A stretch of 64,000 bases of DNA from a gamma proteobacterium SCGC AAA168-P09 (GTDB lineage: Bacteria; Pseudomonadota; Gammaproteobacteria; Magnimaribacterales; D2472), in NCBI GenBank assembly GCA_000385055.1, contig ARRL01000001.1, positions 1 to 64,000 of the forward strand, given 5' to 3'. Within the stretch, counting starts at the first letter, position 1, and every line of letters begins with the position of its first letter. Positions 40,948 through 54,860 of the stretch are shown here, piece after piece. Both the position numbers and the translations under genes were made by a program. The notes beneath the pieces were generated by a model, which had not been told where the DNA came from, ran no database searches, and saw nothing but the letters and a program-made list of their open reading frames with translations.

Positions 40948-41241
40948 TTGTCTCAACCCAGACTACCTAGGCACTTCCACACATCAAAAAATCTTAGGCT
41001 TTTTTATTTACCTTCTGAGTCAATAGCTTTAAGAATATCTGTTTCAAAAAAAAACTTTAAGCTTGCTGTTAGTCGAAATAAAATTAAAAGGCAAATTAAA
41101 GACATATTTAAAAAAAATAATTTGCTGAGGGGTGGGGCTTTTGTTGTTCTTGTTTATAAGCCTTTTGATGAATTAAAATACCTTGAAGCTTCTGTTGAGA
41201 TTGTTAACGCTGTAGAATCTCTTTATCAAAAAGGAACATAA
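40948..41241 (+). CDS. rnpA: Ribonuclease P protein component
   Basis: Protein subunit of RNase P for tRNA 5' processing. The 97 residues (short; E. coli has 119) contain the RNR-type motif AVSRNKIKRQIKDIF near residue 40 and a basic N-terminal part. The start is TTG, 3 bases after rpmH. The yidD gene that normally separates rnpA and yidC is missing. Confidence 0.92.
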   Translation: MSQPRLPRHFHTSKNLRLFYLPSESIALRISVSKKNFKLAVSRNKIKRQIKDIFKKNNLLRGGAFVVLVYKPFDELKYLEASVEIVNAVESLYQKGT

Positions 41242-41246
41242 ATAGA

Positions 41247-42800
41247 ATGAATATTAGAAAGGTTTATCTTGGTTTGATTGCTGTGTTGTCTGTCGCTCTT
41301 TTTTATGAATGGACATCTGACAGCAAGTCTACCTCAATTAGTAAACATCTTGCGCTTGCTAATATTGAGATGGCAAAGCCCAAAGTTTCTGATGATGGTG
41401 CATATGTTTATCTTGAAAATGACTTATTAAAACTTAAAATCTCTGTTCGAACTGGTAGTGTGGTTGAGTCTAGGTTGAAAGAGTATGGGGTTGAAAATGT
41501 AGAAGGTTCTATGGGTGTAAGGGTTTTTGGCTCTTCAGAAACAGGTTCTTTTAAATATTATCTTAGAACAGGTTTTACTGGTCAAACTGTTAGATACGCT
41601 CTAGATAGTTATGGTGATAATTTTGTTTTACTAAAAAGTGAGGGTGGGGGTTTTACAAAAGAGTTTAGCTTTCTACCAAACACATATGAGGTCCTCATTA
41701 AAGATGGCTCAAATAATGGTGTTGAAGGCAAAGCCTTTGCGTCTTTATATAGAACAGAAGGGAGGTCGTTAGACTTAAAAACAGGTTTTATTGAGGGCGG
41801 AATGATGAATAACAGCTCCTATCAAGGTGTTGCTATTAGCAGTGATCAGGACCCTTATGAAACAACAAGGTTGCGAAGTTTAGATAAGCCCATCTCTGTT
41901 CTTTCTAGGTCTGGTTGGATTTCTTTTATTCAAAAATACTTTTTTGCAGCCCTAATAGGCTCTAATGATTATGTATATAATTATTTTAGTTCGCCCGCCG
42001 AATCTGGTGTTTACCGTATGGGTTATACGGTTGAAAAGGGTGAGGCCACGAATCTTGTATATTCTCACTCTCACAGGGTTTTTATTGGTCCAAAAATAAG
42101 AAAGGACCTTGCTAAAAGAGCACAAAATTTAGAGCTTTCGATTGATATGGGTTGGTTTTGGTTTATATCTCAGCCAATGGTTTGGTTTTTGGATCTAATG
42201 AATGAGTATGTTAATAGTTGGGCTTTATCAATAATACTGTTTACCTTTGTTTTGAAGTTAGCTTTGTTTCCAATTACTGCCAAGGGTTTTGTTTCAATGG
42301 CTGGCATGCGAAAGGTCGGCCCAATGATGAAGGAAATTCAAGACAGATATAAGAACGACAGACAAAAAGCAAGTGCTGAGGTTATGGCTTTGTATAAAAG
42401 AGAAAAGGTTAATCCGCTTGGTGGGTGTTTGCCTGTTTTAGCTCAGATGCCTTTTTTTATTGGGTTCTTTTTTGCTCTTAGGGAAATGGTTGAGTTGCGC
42501 CACGCTTCGTTCTTTTGGATTTCTGATCTATCAATACCCGATCCTTTGTTTATTCTGCCTGTTATGTTTGGTTTGGTTATGGTTTCAACCCAAAAACTTA
42601 GTCCTGCGCCGCCGACTTCTGACCCAATGCAGGCCCAGGTAATGAAATATATGCCTGTTATGTTTTCTGTTTTCTTTGTTATTTTTCCTGCCGGCCTTTG
42701 TTTGTATTCTGTTATTAACTCTGGTGTTTCTCTTGCTCAACAGCGCTACCTTTATAAAAAAACAGGCGTGTTGGGTTCTGCTGATGCTGGTGGCGGTTAG
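41247..42800 (+). CDS. yidC: Membrane protein insertase YidC
   Basis: Inserts and folds inner-membrane proteins, including ATP synthase subunit c encoded downstream. The 517 residues have an N-terminal helix, the large gammaproteobacterial periplasmic domain, and the conserved C-terminal helices: NSWALSIILFTFVLKLALFP, GGCLPVLAQMPFFIGFFFAL and FPAGLCLYSVINSGVSLAQQ. Third codon positions become increasingly G/T-rich along the gene. Confidence 0.97.
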   Translation: MNIRKVYLGLIAVLSVALFYEWTSDSKSTSISKHLALANIEMAKPKVSDDGAYVYLENDLLKLKISVRTGSVVESRLKEYGVENVEGSMGVRVFGSSETGSFKYYLRTGFTGQTVRYALDSYGDNFVLLKSEGGGFTKEFSFLPNTYEVLIKDGSNNGVEGKAFASLYRTEGRSLDLKTGFIEGGMMNNSSYQGVAISSDQDPYETTRLRSLDKPISVLSRSGWISFIQKYFFAALIGSNDYVYNYFSSPAESGVYRMGYTVEKGEATNLVYSHSHRVFIGPKIRKDLAKRAQNLELSIDMGWFWFISQPMVWFLDLMNEYVNSWALSIILFTFVLKLALFPITAKGFVSMAGMRKVGPMMKEIQDRYKNDRQKASAEVMALYKREKVNPLGGCLPVLAQMPFFIGFFFALREMVELRHASFFWISDLSIPDPLFILPVMFGLVMVSTQKLSPAPPTSDPMQAQVMKYMPVMFSVFFVIFPAGLCLYSVINSGVSLAQQRYLYKKTGVLGSADAGGG

Positions 42801-42805
42801 GTTTA

Positions 42806-44119
42806 ATGTCGGTTGTTTTCGCTCTTGCCACGCCCCCGGCAAAGTCTGCAATATGTATTTTTAGGGTTTCTGGCCCAGGCTGTCTCGATGCGATAAAAAA
42901 AATAACTGGTTCTGGGTTAAAAAAAGCAAGAACATTTTATTTAAGGCCCTTTTTAGACTCTCATGGTGGGGTTGTTGATAGGGTTGGTGTTGTTTTTTTT
43001 AAGGGGCCGGAGAGTTACACGGGTGAAGATTCTTTTGAGGTTTATGCTCATGGTGGTCTTGGTGTTATGTCGCTTATTGTTGATGTTTTTAAGGGGTTGG
43101 GTTTTGATGAGGCTCCACCAGGAGAGTTTACGAAGAGAGCTTTTCTAAATAATAAAATTAGTTTAAATGAGGCCGAGGCTGTTGTTGATGTTATAGATAG
43201 TTCAAGCCGAGAGGGTGTTTATTTGTCTACAAAATCTCTGTCTGGTACTTTCACGGATGCGGTGGTTGACTTTTCAAAGAGGATTGATTTTTTAAGGGTT
43301 GGTGTTGAGGGGGAGATAGATTTTTCAGATGAGGGTGAGGACTTTTTAAATAGCTCTTTGATTGGTGATTTGGATAAGGTGGTGGCTGATTTTTCTTTGT
43401 TTGTTGATGGTTGTGTTGGTAGAAAGCATTACTCCACTAAAAATAAAATTCTTTTTGTGGGTCCTGTTAATTCTGGTAAGTCTTCTGTTTTTAATAGACT
43501 TTTGGGTTTTGAAAGGGCGCTGGTTTCAAGTGTTGCTGGAACAACAAGAGATCTGGTTGAGTCTGAGATGTTTTATAACAACGCTTCTTTCTCTTTGTTG
43601 GACTCAGCAGGTATAAGAGAAACAGATGATTTAATAGAGTCACGGGGTATAGACATTGCTTTGAGTCAGGTGGGTGATGCTGATGTTGTTGTTGGTGTTT
43701 TTGATTCCTTTGATAACGGTGTTTTGAATAAATTTTTAACCCTAGCAAGAGGAAAAAATTATTTATCTATTTTTAATAAGTTGGACTTGGGCCCTCCAAA
43801 TCAACAGGGTTTTGATTGCTTGGTTTCTGCAAAAACAGGAGAGGGTTTTGGTGAATTAAAAAATAGGCTTGCTGCTTTTTTTAAAGTTTATGATAAGGGT
43901 GATTACTCTTTTTTAGTTAGAGATCGTCATATATCTCTTTTTAACTCCTCTCTTGGTTGTTTAAAAAAGGCTTCATCAAAGATAGAAAAAGATGAAGGCT
44001 TGGAGTTGGTGGCAGAAGACCTAAGATTGGCAAGAGGTTTTTTAGATGAGGTTGTGGGTATTAAAAGCTCAGACTCTTTACTCGGAGATATTTTTAGTAG
44101 TTTTTGTATTGGTAAATAA
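42806..44119 (+). CDS. mnmE: tRNA modification GTPase MnmE
   Basis: With MnmG makes cmnm5U34 in wobble tRNAs. The 437 residues have the N-terminal formyl-THF-binding domain (ICIFRVSGPG), the inserted Ras-like G domain with GPVNSGKSSVFNRL, DSAGIRETDD and FNKLD, and the C-terminal catalytic FCIGK. Base use is extreme: sampled plus-strand stretches are 70-73% G+T. Confidence 0.96.
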   Translation: MSVVFALATPPAKSAICIFRVSGPGCLDAIKKITGSGLKKARTFYLRPFLDSHGGVVDRVGVVFFKGPESYTGEDSFEVYAHGGLGVMSLIVDVFKGLGFDEAPPGEFTKRAFLNNKISLNEAEAVVDVIDSSSREGVYLSTKSLSGTFTDAVVDFSKRIDFLRVGVEGEIDFSDEGEDFLNSSLIGDLDKVVADFSLFVDGCVGRKHYSTKNKILFVGPVNSGKSSVFNRLLGFERALVSSVAGTTRDLVESEMFYNNASFSLLDSAGIRETDDLIESRGIDIALSQVGDADVVVGVFDSFDNGVLNKFLTLARGKNYLSIFNKLDLGPPNQQGFDCLVSAKTGEGFGELKNRLAAFFKVYDKGDYSFLVRDRHISLFNSSLGCLKKASSKIEKDEGLELVAEDLRLARGFLDEVVGIKSSDSLLGDIFSSFCIGK

Positions 44120-44335
44120 GCTGTTATTAATCTGTGCTTAGTTTTTGACTTAATTTTTTATCAACAGGTTTTTGTATAGAGTTTTAGTGTTTTCTTAACA
44201 GGGTTAAACATACATTGTTATTGTTTTTTTTGGTGTTGTTTGTATAGGTTTTGGGTTGTTATCAACAGAAAGGACCTACTCTAATAGAAATAACAATAAG
44301 TATATAATATAGATATTATTGGTTTTAATAAGTAT
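44120..44335. other. mnmE-mnmG intergenic region, second oriC candidate
   Basis: 216 bases with no gene. It contains two direct TTATCAACA 9-mers (44158-44166 and 44259-44267), one mismatch from the DnaA box TTATCCACA, a weaker TTCTTAACA at 44192, and T-rich and AT-rich tracts before mnmG (44289-44320). In E. coli oriC lies beside mnmG. A strand-composition switch begins just downstream, inside mnmG. Confidence 0.5.
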
Positions 44336-46183
44336 ATGGATAAGTTTGATGTAATAGTTGTTGGGGGTGGTCATGCTGGGGTTGAAGCTGCTTATGCGGT
44401 TAGTAGATCCGGGATGAGTTGCGCTCTTATAACCTTTGAAAAAACAAAAATTGGTCAGATGTCTTGTAACCCAGCAATTGGTGGTTTGGGTAAATCACAT
44501 ATTGTTAGAGAAATAGACTCTATGGGAGGGGTTATGCCTCTTGCAACAGACATGTCCGGAATTCAATATAGAACATTAAACACAAGAAAGGGTGACGCCG
44601 TTCAGGCTTTAAGAGTTCAGTGTGACAGAAAGCTTTACAAAGAAGCCGTACAAAAAATAATAGAGGAAACAAATATTTTTGTTTTAGAAGCAGAGGTAAC
44701 AGACTTAATAGTTAAAGACAGTTTTGTAAAAGGGGTTATTGCAAATGACAAAGAGGTATTGGCGAAAAAAACAATTCTAACAACAGGAACTTTTTTGAAC
44801 GGCATAATGTACACAGGCTCAGAAGTAACCAAAGGAGGAAGGGTTGGAGACGACTCAGCCATACCTCTATCAAAAAAACTTTATGACTTAAAACTTCCAA
44901 TGGGTAGATTAAAAACTGGAACTCCAGCAAGAATCACAATGTCTAGCTTAAACCTTTCTGTTATGGAGGAACAACCTGGCGAAAAACCAACACCCTTTAT
45001 GTCTCTAACAAACCAGGCAAACAAGCATCAAGAACAACTCTCCTGTTACATCGCAAGAACCAACAAAAAAACACACAAAATAATATCAGAAAACACACAC
45101 CTTTCAGCTATGTACTCAGGAAATATCACAGGAATAGGACCAAGGTATTGCCCCTCCATAGAGGACAAGGTTTTTAAGTTTTCATCTAAAGATAGCCACC
45201 AAATATTTATAGAACCAGAGGGGATTGGCGTAGACCTAATTTACCCAAACGGTATTTCAACCAGTCTTCCCAAACAAGCTCAAAAGGACTTTATTAGATC
45301 AATACAGGGAATGGAAGATGCAGAAATAACAGAGTATGGTTATGCTGTTGAATATGACTTTATAGACCCCAGAACCAATAAAAAAACACTTGAAACAACT
45401 TTTTTAAAAGATTTTTATTTAGCTGGACAAATAAACGGAACAACAGGATATGAAGAAGCAGCGGCTCAGGGGTTGGTTGCAGGAATAAACGCAGTTCTTT
45501 CAATTCAAAAAAAAGATCCATTTATATTAAACAGAGACGAAGCTTATATCGGGGTTCTGGTAGACGACCTAACAACACACGGAATAACAGAGCCATATAG
45601 AATGTTTACCAGCAGAGCAGAACACAGGCTTTTATTATCCCAAAACAACGCAGAACAAAGGCTCCTAACAAAAGCATACAAACTAAACCTTATCAAAAAA
45701 GAAAGACACCAAAAATATTTAGAAAAAGAAGAAGCATATAAAAACTTTGTAAAAAATACCCTAGAAAAAACCAAAACCAAAACATTTGTAAATAAAAAAA
45801 ACAATACAGTAAATCTTGACGAAAAAAGAAGCATTTCCTCAATACTATCTAGACCGGATGTAGACGAAAACAAGCTCATTAAACCACAAGGAGAAGAAAA
45901 AAACTTTTATAAAAGAGCCTCCATAGAAATCAAATACAAAGGCTACATAGACAAACAACTAAGAGAAATTAATAAAAACAAAAAACAAAACAATAAAAAA
46001 ATTCCACACACCATAGACTACAAAAACATTAGCGGCCTATCTAACGAGGTTGTTGAAAAACTAACTCGCTCAAAACCAGAAACAATTGGTTCAGCGGCAC
46101 AAATAGAAGGGGTCACACCAGCAGCAATAAACTTAATTTTAATAAATATTAAAAAACTAGAGCTACAAAAAATAAATGCATAA
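44336..46183 (+). CDS. mnmG: tRNA uridine-5-carboxymethylaminomethyl modification enzyme MnmG
   Basis: FAD partner of MnmE, 615 residues. The dinucleotide fold is VVGGGHAGVEAA at the N-terminus, followed by MSCNPAIGGLGKSH (conserved Cys), the KTGTPARI motif, and FLAGQINGTTGYEEAAAQGLVAG near residue 365. The C-terminal part is Lys-rich. The first ~250 bases are G-rich like mnmE; the rest is strongly A/C-rich on the same strand. Confidence 0.97.
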   Translation: MDKFDVIVVGGGHAGVEAAYAVSRSGMSCALITFEKTKIGQMSCNPAIGGLGKSHIVREIDSMGGVMPLATDMSGIQYRTLNTRKGDAVQALRVQCDRKLYKEAVQKIIEETNIFVLEAEVTDLIVKDSFVKGVIANDKEVLAKKTILTTGTFLNGIMYTGSEVTKGGRVGDDSAIPLSKKLYDLKLPMGRLKTGTPARITMSSLNLSVMEEQPGEKPTPFMSLTNQANKHQEQLSCYIARTNKKTHKIISENTHLSAMYSGNITGIGPRYCPSIEDKVFKFSSKDSHQIFIEPEGIGVDLIYPNGISTSLPKQAQKDFIRSIQGMEDAEITEYGYAVEYDFIDPRTNKKTLETTFLKDFYLAGQINGTTGYEEAAAQGLVAGINAVLSIQKKDPFILNRDEAYIGVLVDDLTTHGITEPYRMFTSRAEHRLLLSQNNAEQRLLTKAYKLNLIKKERHQKYLEKEEAYKNFVKNTLEKTKTKTFVNKKNNTVNLDEKRSISSILSRPDVDENKLIKPQGEEKNFYKRASIEIKYKGYIDKQLREINKNKKQNNKKIPHTIDYKNISGLSNEVVEKLTRSKPETIGSAAQIEGVTPAAINLILINIKKLELQKINA

Positions 46184-46778
46184 AAATTTTTCTAAAACAG
46201 AAAAAGAAAAAATAGAGCTCTATGTTCAAGAAGCCTTAGCCTTTAACAAAAAACACAACCTCTTTATAAGGGCCAACAAAGACGAGGTTTTTGAAAAAGA
46301 CATTTTAGACTGCGTTCCTTTGGTAGAAAAAATCGAAAAGGAATCAAAAATTCTTGACCTAGGATCTGGAGGAGGTTTTCCTGGGGTTGTTTTAGCTATT
46401 CTCAGGCCTGACTGTGAAGTTCATTTGTTAGAAAAAAGCCAAAAGAAATGCTATTTTCTAAATAAAATAAAAGACACATTAAGACTAGACAATATTAAAG
46501 TTTTAAAACAAACGATTACAAAAAACAACAGCCTTGAAGAGTACCCAACAATAACAGCCAGGGCGTTTTCATCAACCCAAAACATTTTAAACCTTACAGA
46601 AAAAAACCTCAAAAAGAATGGTAAATACCTTCTTTTAAAAGGACGCATTGAAAAAATAGAAGAAGAAATGGCAGCAATAAACACAAACAATTATAAGTAT
46701 GAAATAATCGAACTAGACAATAAAAAATATGAAAGACACATAGTGCAAATTAAAGTGCAAATTAAAAAAAATGAATAA
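46176..46778 (+). CDS. rsmG: 16S rRNA (guanine-527-N7) methyltransferase RsmG
   Basis: 200-residue SAM methyltransferase. Motif I is ILDLGSGGGFPGVVLAI near residue 60, with HLLEKSQKKCYFL following and TARAFSS in the substrate region. It overlaps mnmG by 8 bases and parA by 8, the usual mnmG-rsmG-parA order. Confidence 0.95.
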   Translation: MHKNFSKTEKEKIELYVQEALAFNKKHNLFIRANKDEVFEKDILDCVPLVEKIEKESKILDLGSGGGFPGVVLAILRPDCEVHLLEKSQKKCYFLNKIKDTLRLDNIKVLKQTITKNNSLEEYPTITARAFSSTQNILNLTEKNLKKNGKYLLLKGRIEKIEEEMAAINTNNYKYEIIELDNKKYERHIVQIKVQIKKNE

Positions 46779-47532
46779 GGTTATAGCAATAGCAAACCAA
46801 AAAGGGGGTGTTGGAAAAACAACCACAGCAGTTAATCTAGCCTCAAGCCTATCCGCAACAAAAAGAAAAGTTTTATTAATAGATTTAGACCCCCAAGGCA
46901 ACGCAACAACAGCAACAGGAATAAAAAAAGAAAACCCAAACACCCTTTTCAATTTGTTTTTCGAAAAAACAAACATTAACGAATGTATATACAAAACATC
47001 CGACACATATGATGTCATTCCGGGCAGTCAAGACCTTATAGCGCTCGAAGTTGGGATAAGGGACACACAAAAACAAAACTTTTTATCAACAGAGCTAAAA
47101 AACATAGAAAAAAAATATGATTACACCATAATCGACACACCACCCACCCTCAACCAACTAACCATTGAAGCACTATTTGCTGCTTCTGGCACACTAATCC
47201 CACTTCAGTGTGAATATTATTCGCTTGAGGGAGTGGCTGGACTAATGCAAACAATCAAAACACTGTCTGACAAAAACCTCACATCTAATAGGGTTTTGGG
47301 AATAATTAGAACAATGGTTGACATGAGAAACAATCTTGCAAAAGAGGTATCAGACGAACTTGAAAATCACTTCTCTACCTTGGTTTTCAACACCCTAATC
47401 CCAAGAAACATTAAACTAGCTGAAGCGCCAAGCCACGGGGTTTCTGGTGTAAAATATATGCCAACCTCATATGGAGCAAAAGCCTATCTAGCTCTTGCTG
47501 GCGAATTAATTAGGAAGGTTGAATATGTCTGA
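46771..47532 (+). CDS. parA: Chromosome partitioning ATPase ParA (Soj)
   Basis: Deviant Walker ATPase that segregates origins with ParB. Walker A is NQKGGVGKTTTAVNLA, Walker A' region LLIDLDPQGNATT, Walker B TIIDTPPTL. Length 253 and its position next to the origin make it the chromosomal type. Plus-strand composition reaches about 80% A+C in places (around 47100-47160). It overlaps parB by 14 bases. Confidence 0.96.
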   Translation: MNKVIAIANQKGGVGKTTTAVNLASSLSATKRKVLLIDLDPQGNATTATGIKKENPNTLFNLFFEKTNINECIYKTSDTYDVIPGSQDLIALEVGIRDTQKQNFLSTELKNIEKKYDYTIIDTPPTLNQLTIEALFAASGTLIPLQCEYYSLEGVAGLMQTIKTLSDKNLTSNRVLGIIRTMVDMRNNLAKEVSDELENHFSTLVFNTLIPRNIKLAEAPSHGVSGVKYMPTSYGAKAYLALAGELIRKVEYV

Positions 47533-48367
47533 TGAAAATAAAATTTTAAATAGGGGTCTTGACGCCCTTTTAGGCTCCAATATAAACACAACCCAAAAAA
47601 CCGTTAAAGAGGTTTCCACCAACAATATTAGTGCGGGAAGGTTTCAACCAAGAGCAAATTTTGATGAGGGCAAGTTACTCGAGTTAACAGAATCTATAAA
47701 AAATCATGGAGTTATTTCGCCCATTCTTGTCAGGGAGGTGGGCTTAAACCAATATGAGGTTATTGCTGGTGAAAGAAGGTTAAGGGCTTCAAAAAAGGCT
47801 GGACTAGAAACAATACCTTGTCTTGTTGATCAAAAACAAGACCAAGACGCATTAGAGTCGGCGCTTATTGAAAACCTTCAAAGAGAGGATTTAAATGCGG
47901 TAGAAGAGGCAAGAGGTTATGACAGACTTAAAAGAGAGTTTGGTCTTACTCAAGATGAGGTTGCCTCATCAACCGGCAAGGCTAGAAGCACCATCGCAAA
48001 CTCCTTAAGGTTATTAAACCTATCTTCTAAAGTTCTAGATATGCTTGCAGGTGGGCAGATTGAAAAAGGGCATGCAAAACTTTTGGCCTCAATGAGTCCA
48101 GATGATGCTGAAAAAGCAGCAAATAACATTATTAAAAATAAACTAAGTGTTAAAGAGTTAAGTGGTATATCGGCATCAAAAAAAACAACCCCAAAAAACA
48201 TAAAAAAAACCAAAGACACAGATTTATTGAATGTTGAAGTGGAAATGTCAGAAGGGTTTGGCCATAAGGTAGAAATAGATGCGAAAAACAAAAAATCAGG
48301 CAAGGTGATCATAACCTACAACACCTCTGACGAGCTTGAGACAATTATTTCAAAGTTAAAAAACTAA
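47519..48367 (+). CDS. parB: Chromosome partitioning protein ParB (Spo0J)
   Basis: CTP-switch DNA-binding protein that loads at parS. The N-terminal nuclease-like fold has QPRANFDEGKLLELTESIKNHG and the GERRLRASKKAG motif, ENLQREDLNAVEEARGY follows, and a central HTH (LTQDEVASSTGKARSTIANSLRLL) precedes a short C-terminal dimer domain. 282 residues. A matching parS is at 37125. Confidence 0.96.
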   Translation: MNMSDENKILNRGLDALLGSNINTTQKTVKEVSTNNISAGRFQPRANFDEGKLLELTESIKNHGVISPILVREVGLNQYEVIAGERRLRASKKAGLETIPCLVDQKQDQDALESALIENLQREDLNAVEEARGYDRLKREFGLTQDEVASSTGKARSTIANSLRLLNLSSKVLDMLAGGQIEKGHAKLLASMSPDDAEKAANNIIKNKLSVKELSGISASKKTTPKNIKKTKDTDLLNVEVEMSEGFGHKVEIDAKNKKSGKVIITYNTSDELETIISKLKN

Positions 48368-48466
48368 ACCGTAAAAAACTTTCAAATTAAACAGAAAACA
48401 CCTTGTTTATAAGACCATAAATTTCTATAATTCACCGCAATTAATTAAGAAAAAAATACCAACCTT

Positions 48467-49746
<1,280 letters not shown>

Positions 49747-49760
49747 TCCTCAACTTATAG

Positions 49761-49994
<234 letters not shown>

Positions 49995-50013
49995 AATAAA
50001 TAGATAAAGAAAT

Positions 50014-50484
50014 ATGAACATAAACGCAACCTTACTTGCACAAGCAGTCGTTATGATTGTTTTTGTGGCCATATGTTGGAGATATATTTATCCACCAATT
50101 TTGGCAGTTATGCAAGAGAGAGAAAAAAAGATAGCCGATGGTCTTGAGGCTGCAAAAAAAGCTGATGATTCTCTAGAGGAGGCTAAGCTCGCTTTTGATA
50201 AAGAGTTAAATCAAGCCAAGTCTGAGGCAGCTGAGATTCTTGAAAAGGCTAACAATAGAGCTTCTCAAATAGTGAACGACGCATCATCAAAAGCAGAAGT
50301 TGAGGCAGAAAAAATAATGTCATCAGCATCTACCGCAATAGAGAATGAGACAAACAAAGCTAAGGAAGAGCTGAGACAACAAATGTCAGACATTATTATT
50401 GACACAACTCAAAAGATTCTAGGCGATGAAATCTCAAAAGAGAAACATGAAGATATTCTCAAAAAAGCGGCAGAGGAATTATAG
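50014..50484 (+). CDS. atpF: ATP synthase Fo subunit b
   Basis: 156-residue peripheral stalk subunit: one N-terminal membrane helix (NATLLAQAVVMIVFVAICWRY) followed by a long charged coiled-coil region rich in Ala, Lys and Glu. Size and order match E. coli AtpF. Confidence 0.97.
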   Translation: MNINATLLAQAVVMIVFVAICWRYIYPPILAVMQEREKKIADGLEAAKKADDSLEEAKLAFDKELNQAKSEAAEILEKANNRASQIVNDASSKAEVEAEKIMSSASTAIENETNKAKEELRQQMSDIIIDTTQKILGDEISKEKHEDILKKAAEEL

Positions 50485-50487
50485 ACA

Positions 50488-51024
50488 ATGATTGAACTAA
50501 CACCATTAGCCAGGCCTTATGCAAAAGCATTATTTGCTTCAGCAAACGAAGCCAATACTTTGGAAGAAATGGCAGTTGAGCTAAAAACAATTGCAGCCGC
50601 TTCCAAAACAGATGGTGTTATTAATACTATAGAGAACCCTGTGTTATCAAGACAAGAGGTTGTGAATATTCTTGTTAAATTGTTTGAAGAAACCATTTCA
50701 GAAACGTCAAAAAAACTCCTAGAAATTTTAGCTGAAAATAAACGATTAAATTTACTTGAATCTATTCATAATATTTATGAAAGCCTGTTAGAAAAACATA
50801 AGAATCAAAACTCAATAGAGGTTTTTGTTGCGGCCGAGCCTAGCCAAGAAGCAAAAGAAAACATAGAAAAAAAATTAAAATCAACATATGGCAAAGATGC
50901 CAAAATATATTTTTCAAAAGACCCAAAAATGATGGGCGGCCTATCTATAAAGATAGGAGATGAAACATTAGATCTTTCTATAAAAGGAAAGGTTAATAAA
51001 CTTGTAAACCAATTAAATTTTTAA
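50488..51024 (+). CDS. atpH: ATP synthase F1 subunit delta
   Basis: 178-residue stalk protein linking b dimer to the F1 head. The start ARPYAKALFASANE and the C-terminal MMGGLSIKIGDETLDLSIKGK are typical. Three bases after atpF. Confidence 0.96.
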   Translation: MIELTPLARPYAKALFASANEANTLEEMAVELKTIAAASKTDGVINTIENPVLSRQEVVNILVKLFEETISETSKKLLEILAENKRLNLLESIHNIYESLLEKHKNQNSIEVFVAAEPSQEAKENIEKKLKSTYGKDAKIYFSKDPKMMGGLSIKIGDETLDLSIKGKVNKLVNQLNF

Positions 51025-51033
51025 GGTGAAAAA

Positions 51034-52578
51034 ATGAGTCAATTAAATCCATCAGAAATTTCCAGCGTACTAAAAGAAAAGATTGCTGGTCTTGATCTTT
51101 CTGCAGAAAGAAAAAACGAAGGCGTTGTTGTTAGTGTCTCCGACGGTATTGTAAGGATACATGGTATGGGAGATGTTATGTACGGTGAAGTTATAGAATT
51201 TGAAAACGGAACAAAGGGCATGGCTCTTAACCTAGAACAAGACTCTGTTGGCGCCGTGGTTTTGGGAGATTATCTTGAGATTGTTGAAGGACAAAAAGCT
51301 ACTTGCACGGGTAAGGTTTTAGAGGTTCCTGTTGGAGAAGCCCTGCTTGGAAGAGTTGTAAATACTCTCGGAGCTCCAATTGATGGAAAAGGAGAAATTA
51401 ATGCTGAGAGGACATCGCCGGTTGAAGTTGTGGCTCCTGGAGTTATCGCTCGTCAATCAGTTGATCAGCCAGTGCAAATAGGCTTAAAAGCTGTTGATGC
51501 CATGGTGCCAATTGGAAGAGGCCAGAGGGAATTAATTATTGGTGACAGACAAACAGGCAAAACTGCAGTTGCTATTGATGCAATTATCAATCAAAAAGGA
51601 ACAGGCATTAAATGTATATATGTGGCTATCGGACAAAAACAATCAACAGTGGCAAACGTTGTTAGAAAGCTTGAAGAGTATGGAGCAATGGAGCACACCA
51701 TCGTTGTTTCAGCCACAGCGGCCGATCCAGCACCAATGCAATATCTTTCAGCCTATGCTGGATGTACCATGGGAGAATATTTCAGAGATAAGGGTGAAGA
51801 CGCTTTAATTGTTTATGATGATTTATCAAAACAAGCTGTTGCATATAGACAAGTATCACTACTTTTAAAGAGACCTCCAGGAAGAGAGGCATATCCTGGT
51901 GATGTTTTTTATCTTCATTCAAGATTATTAGAAAGAGCTGCTAGAGTTAACGCAGACTATGTAGAACAAATTACTGAAGGAAAAGTAAAGGGCAAGACAG
52001 GGTCACTAACAGCCTTACCCATTATTGAAACACTTGCAGGTGATGTGTCGGCATTTGTTCCGACAAACGTTATTTCAATTACTGATGGGCAAATATATTT
52101 AGAAACAGAGCTTTTTAATTCAGGAGTAAGACCGGCTATTAACCCAGGGCTTTCAGTGTCTAGGGTTGGTGGATCGGCACAAACAAAAATTATGAAAAAG
52201 TTGGCTGGTGGAGTTAGAACGGCGTTAGCACAATACCGTGAATTAGCGGCTTTCTCACAGTTTGCATCAGACTTAGATGATGCAACCAAACAGCAACTTG
52301 CAAATGGTAAAGCTTTTACAGAGCTATTAAAGCAAAAACAATATGCCCCTATGAGCGTGGCGCAACAGGCCTTAAGTTTGTTTGCTGCTGACAGAGGTTA
52401 CATGGCAGATGTTGAAGTAGATAAAATATTAGATTTTGAAGAAGCACTTCATGGATATCTTACGTCCGAAAAAGGCGAGTTAGAGAAACAAATAAACTCA
52501 ACAGGTGACTGGAATGATGACATTGAAGGTCAATTTAAAGCACTTGTAGAAGATTTTAAAAAGACACAAACATTTTAA
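51034..52578 (+). CDS. atpA: ATP synthase F1 subunit alpha
   Basis: 514-residue non-catalytic nucleotide subunit. P-loop [15 protein letters not shown] near residue 170, family signature [17 protein letters not shown] with the conserved Arg contacting the catalytic site, N-terminal [14 protein letters not shown] that binds delta. Preceded by AAGGTGAAAAA. Confidence 0.98.
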   Translation: MSQLNPSEISSVLKEKIAGLDLSAERKNEGVVVSVSDGIVRIHGMGDVMYGEVIEFENGTKGMALNLEQDSVGAVVLGDYLEIVEGQKATCTGKVLEVPVGEALLGRVVNTLGAPIDGKGEINAERTSPVEVVAPGVIARQSVDQPVQIGLKAVDAMVPIGRGQRELIIGDRQTGKTAVAIDAIINQKGTGIKCIYVAIGQKQSTVANVVRKLEEYGAMEHTIVVSATAADPAPMQYLSAYAGCTMGEYFRDKGEDALIVYDDLSKQAVAYRQVSLLLKRPPGREAYPGDVFYLHSRLLERAARVNADYVEQITEGKVKGKTGSLTALPIIETLAGDVSAFVPTNVISITDGQIYLETELFNSGVRPAINPGLSVSRVGGSAQTKIMKKLAGGVRTALAQYRELAAFSQFASDLDDATKQQLANGKAFTELLKQKQYAPMSVAQQALSLFAADRGYMADVEVDKILDFEEALHGYLTSEKGELEKQINSTGDWNDDIEGQFKALVEDFKKTQTF

Positions 52579-52586
52579 TTTAAATA

Positions 52587-54858
<2,272 letters not shown>

Positions 54859-54860
54859 GT

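Noticed and set aside
42585-43748. Long frames on both strands within yidC/mnmE
   Set aside because: They are open only because mnmE is strongly G/T-biased; the plus-strand MnmE and YidC motifs are unambiguous.
44158-44330. A dif site in the mnmE-mnmG gap, suggested by the terminus-like skew sign
   Set aside because: No 28-bp sequence with XerC and XerD half-sites was found, and the gene context is that of an origin, not a terminus.
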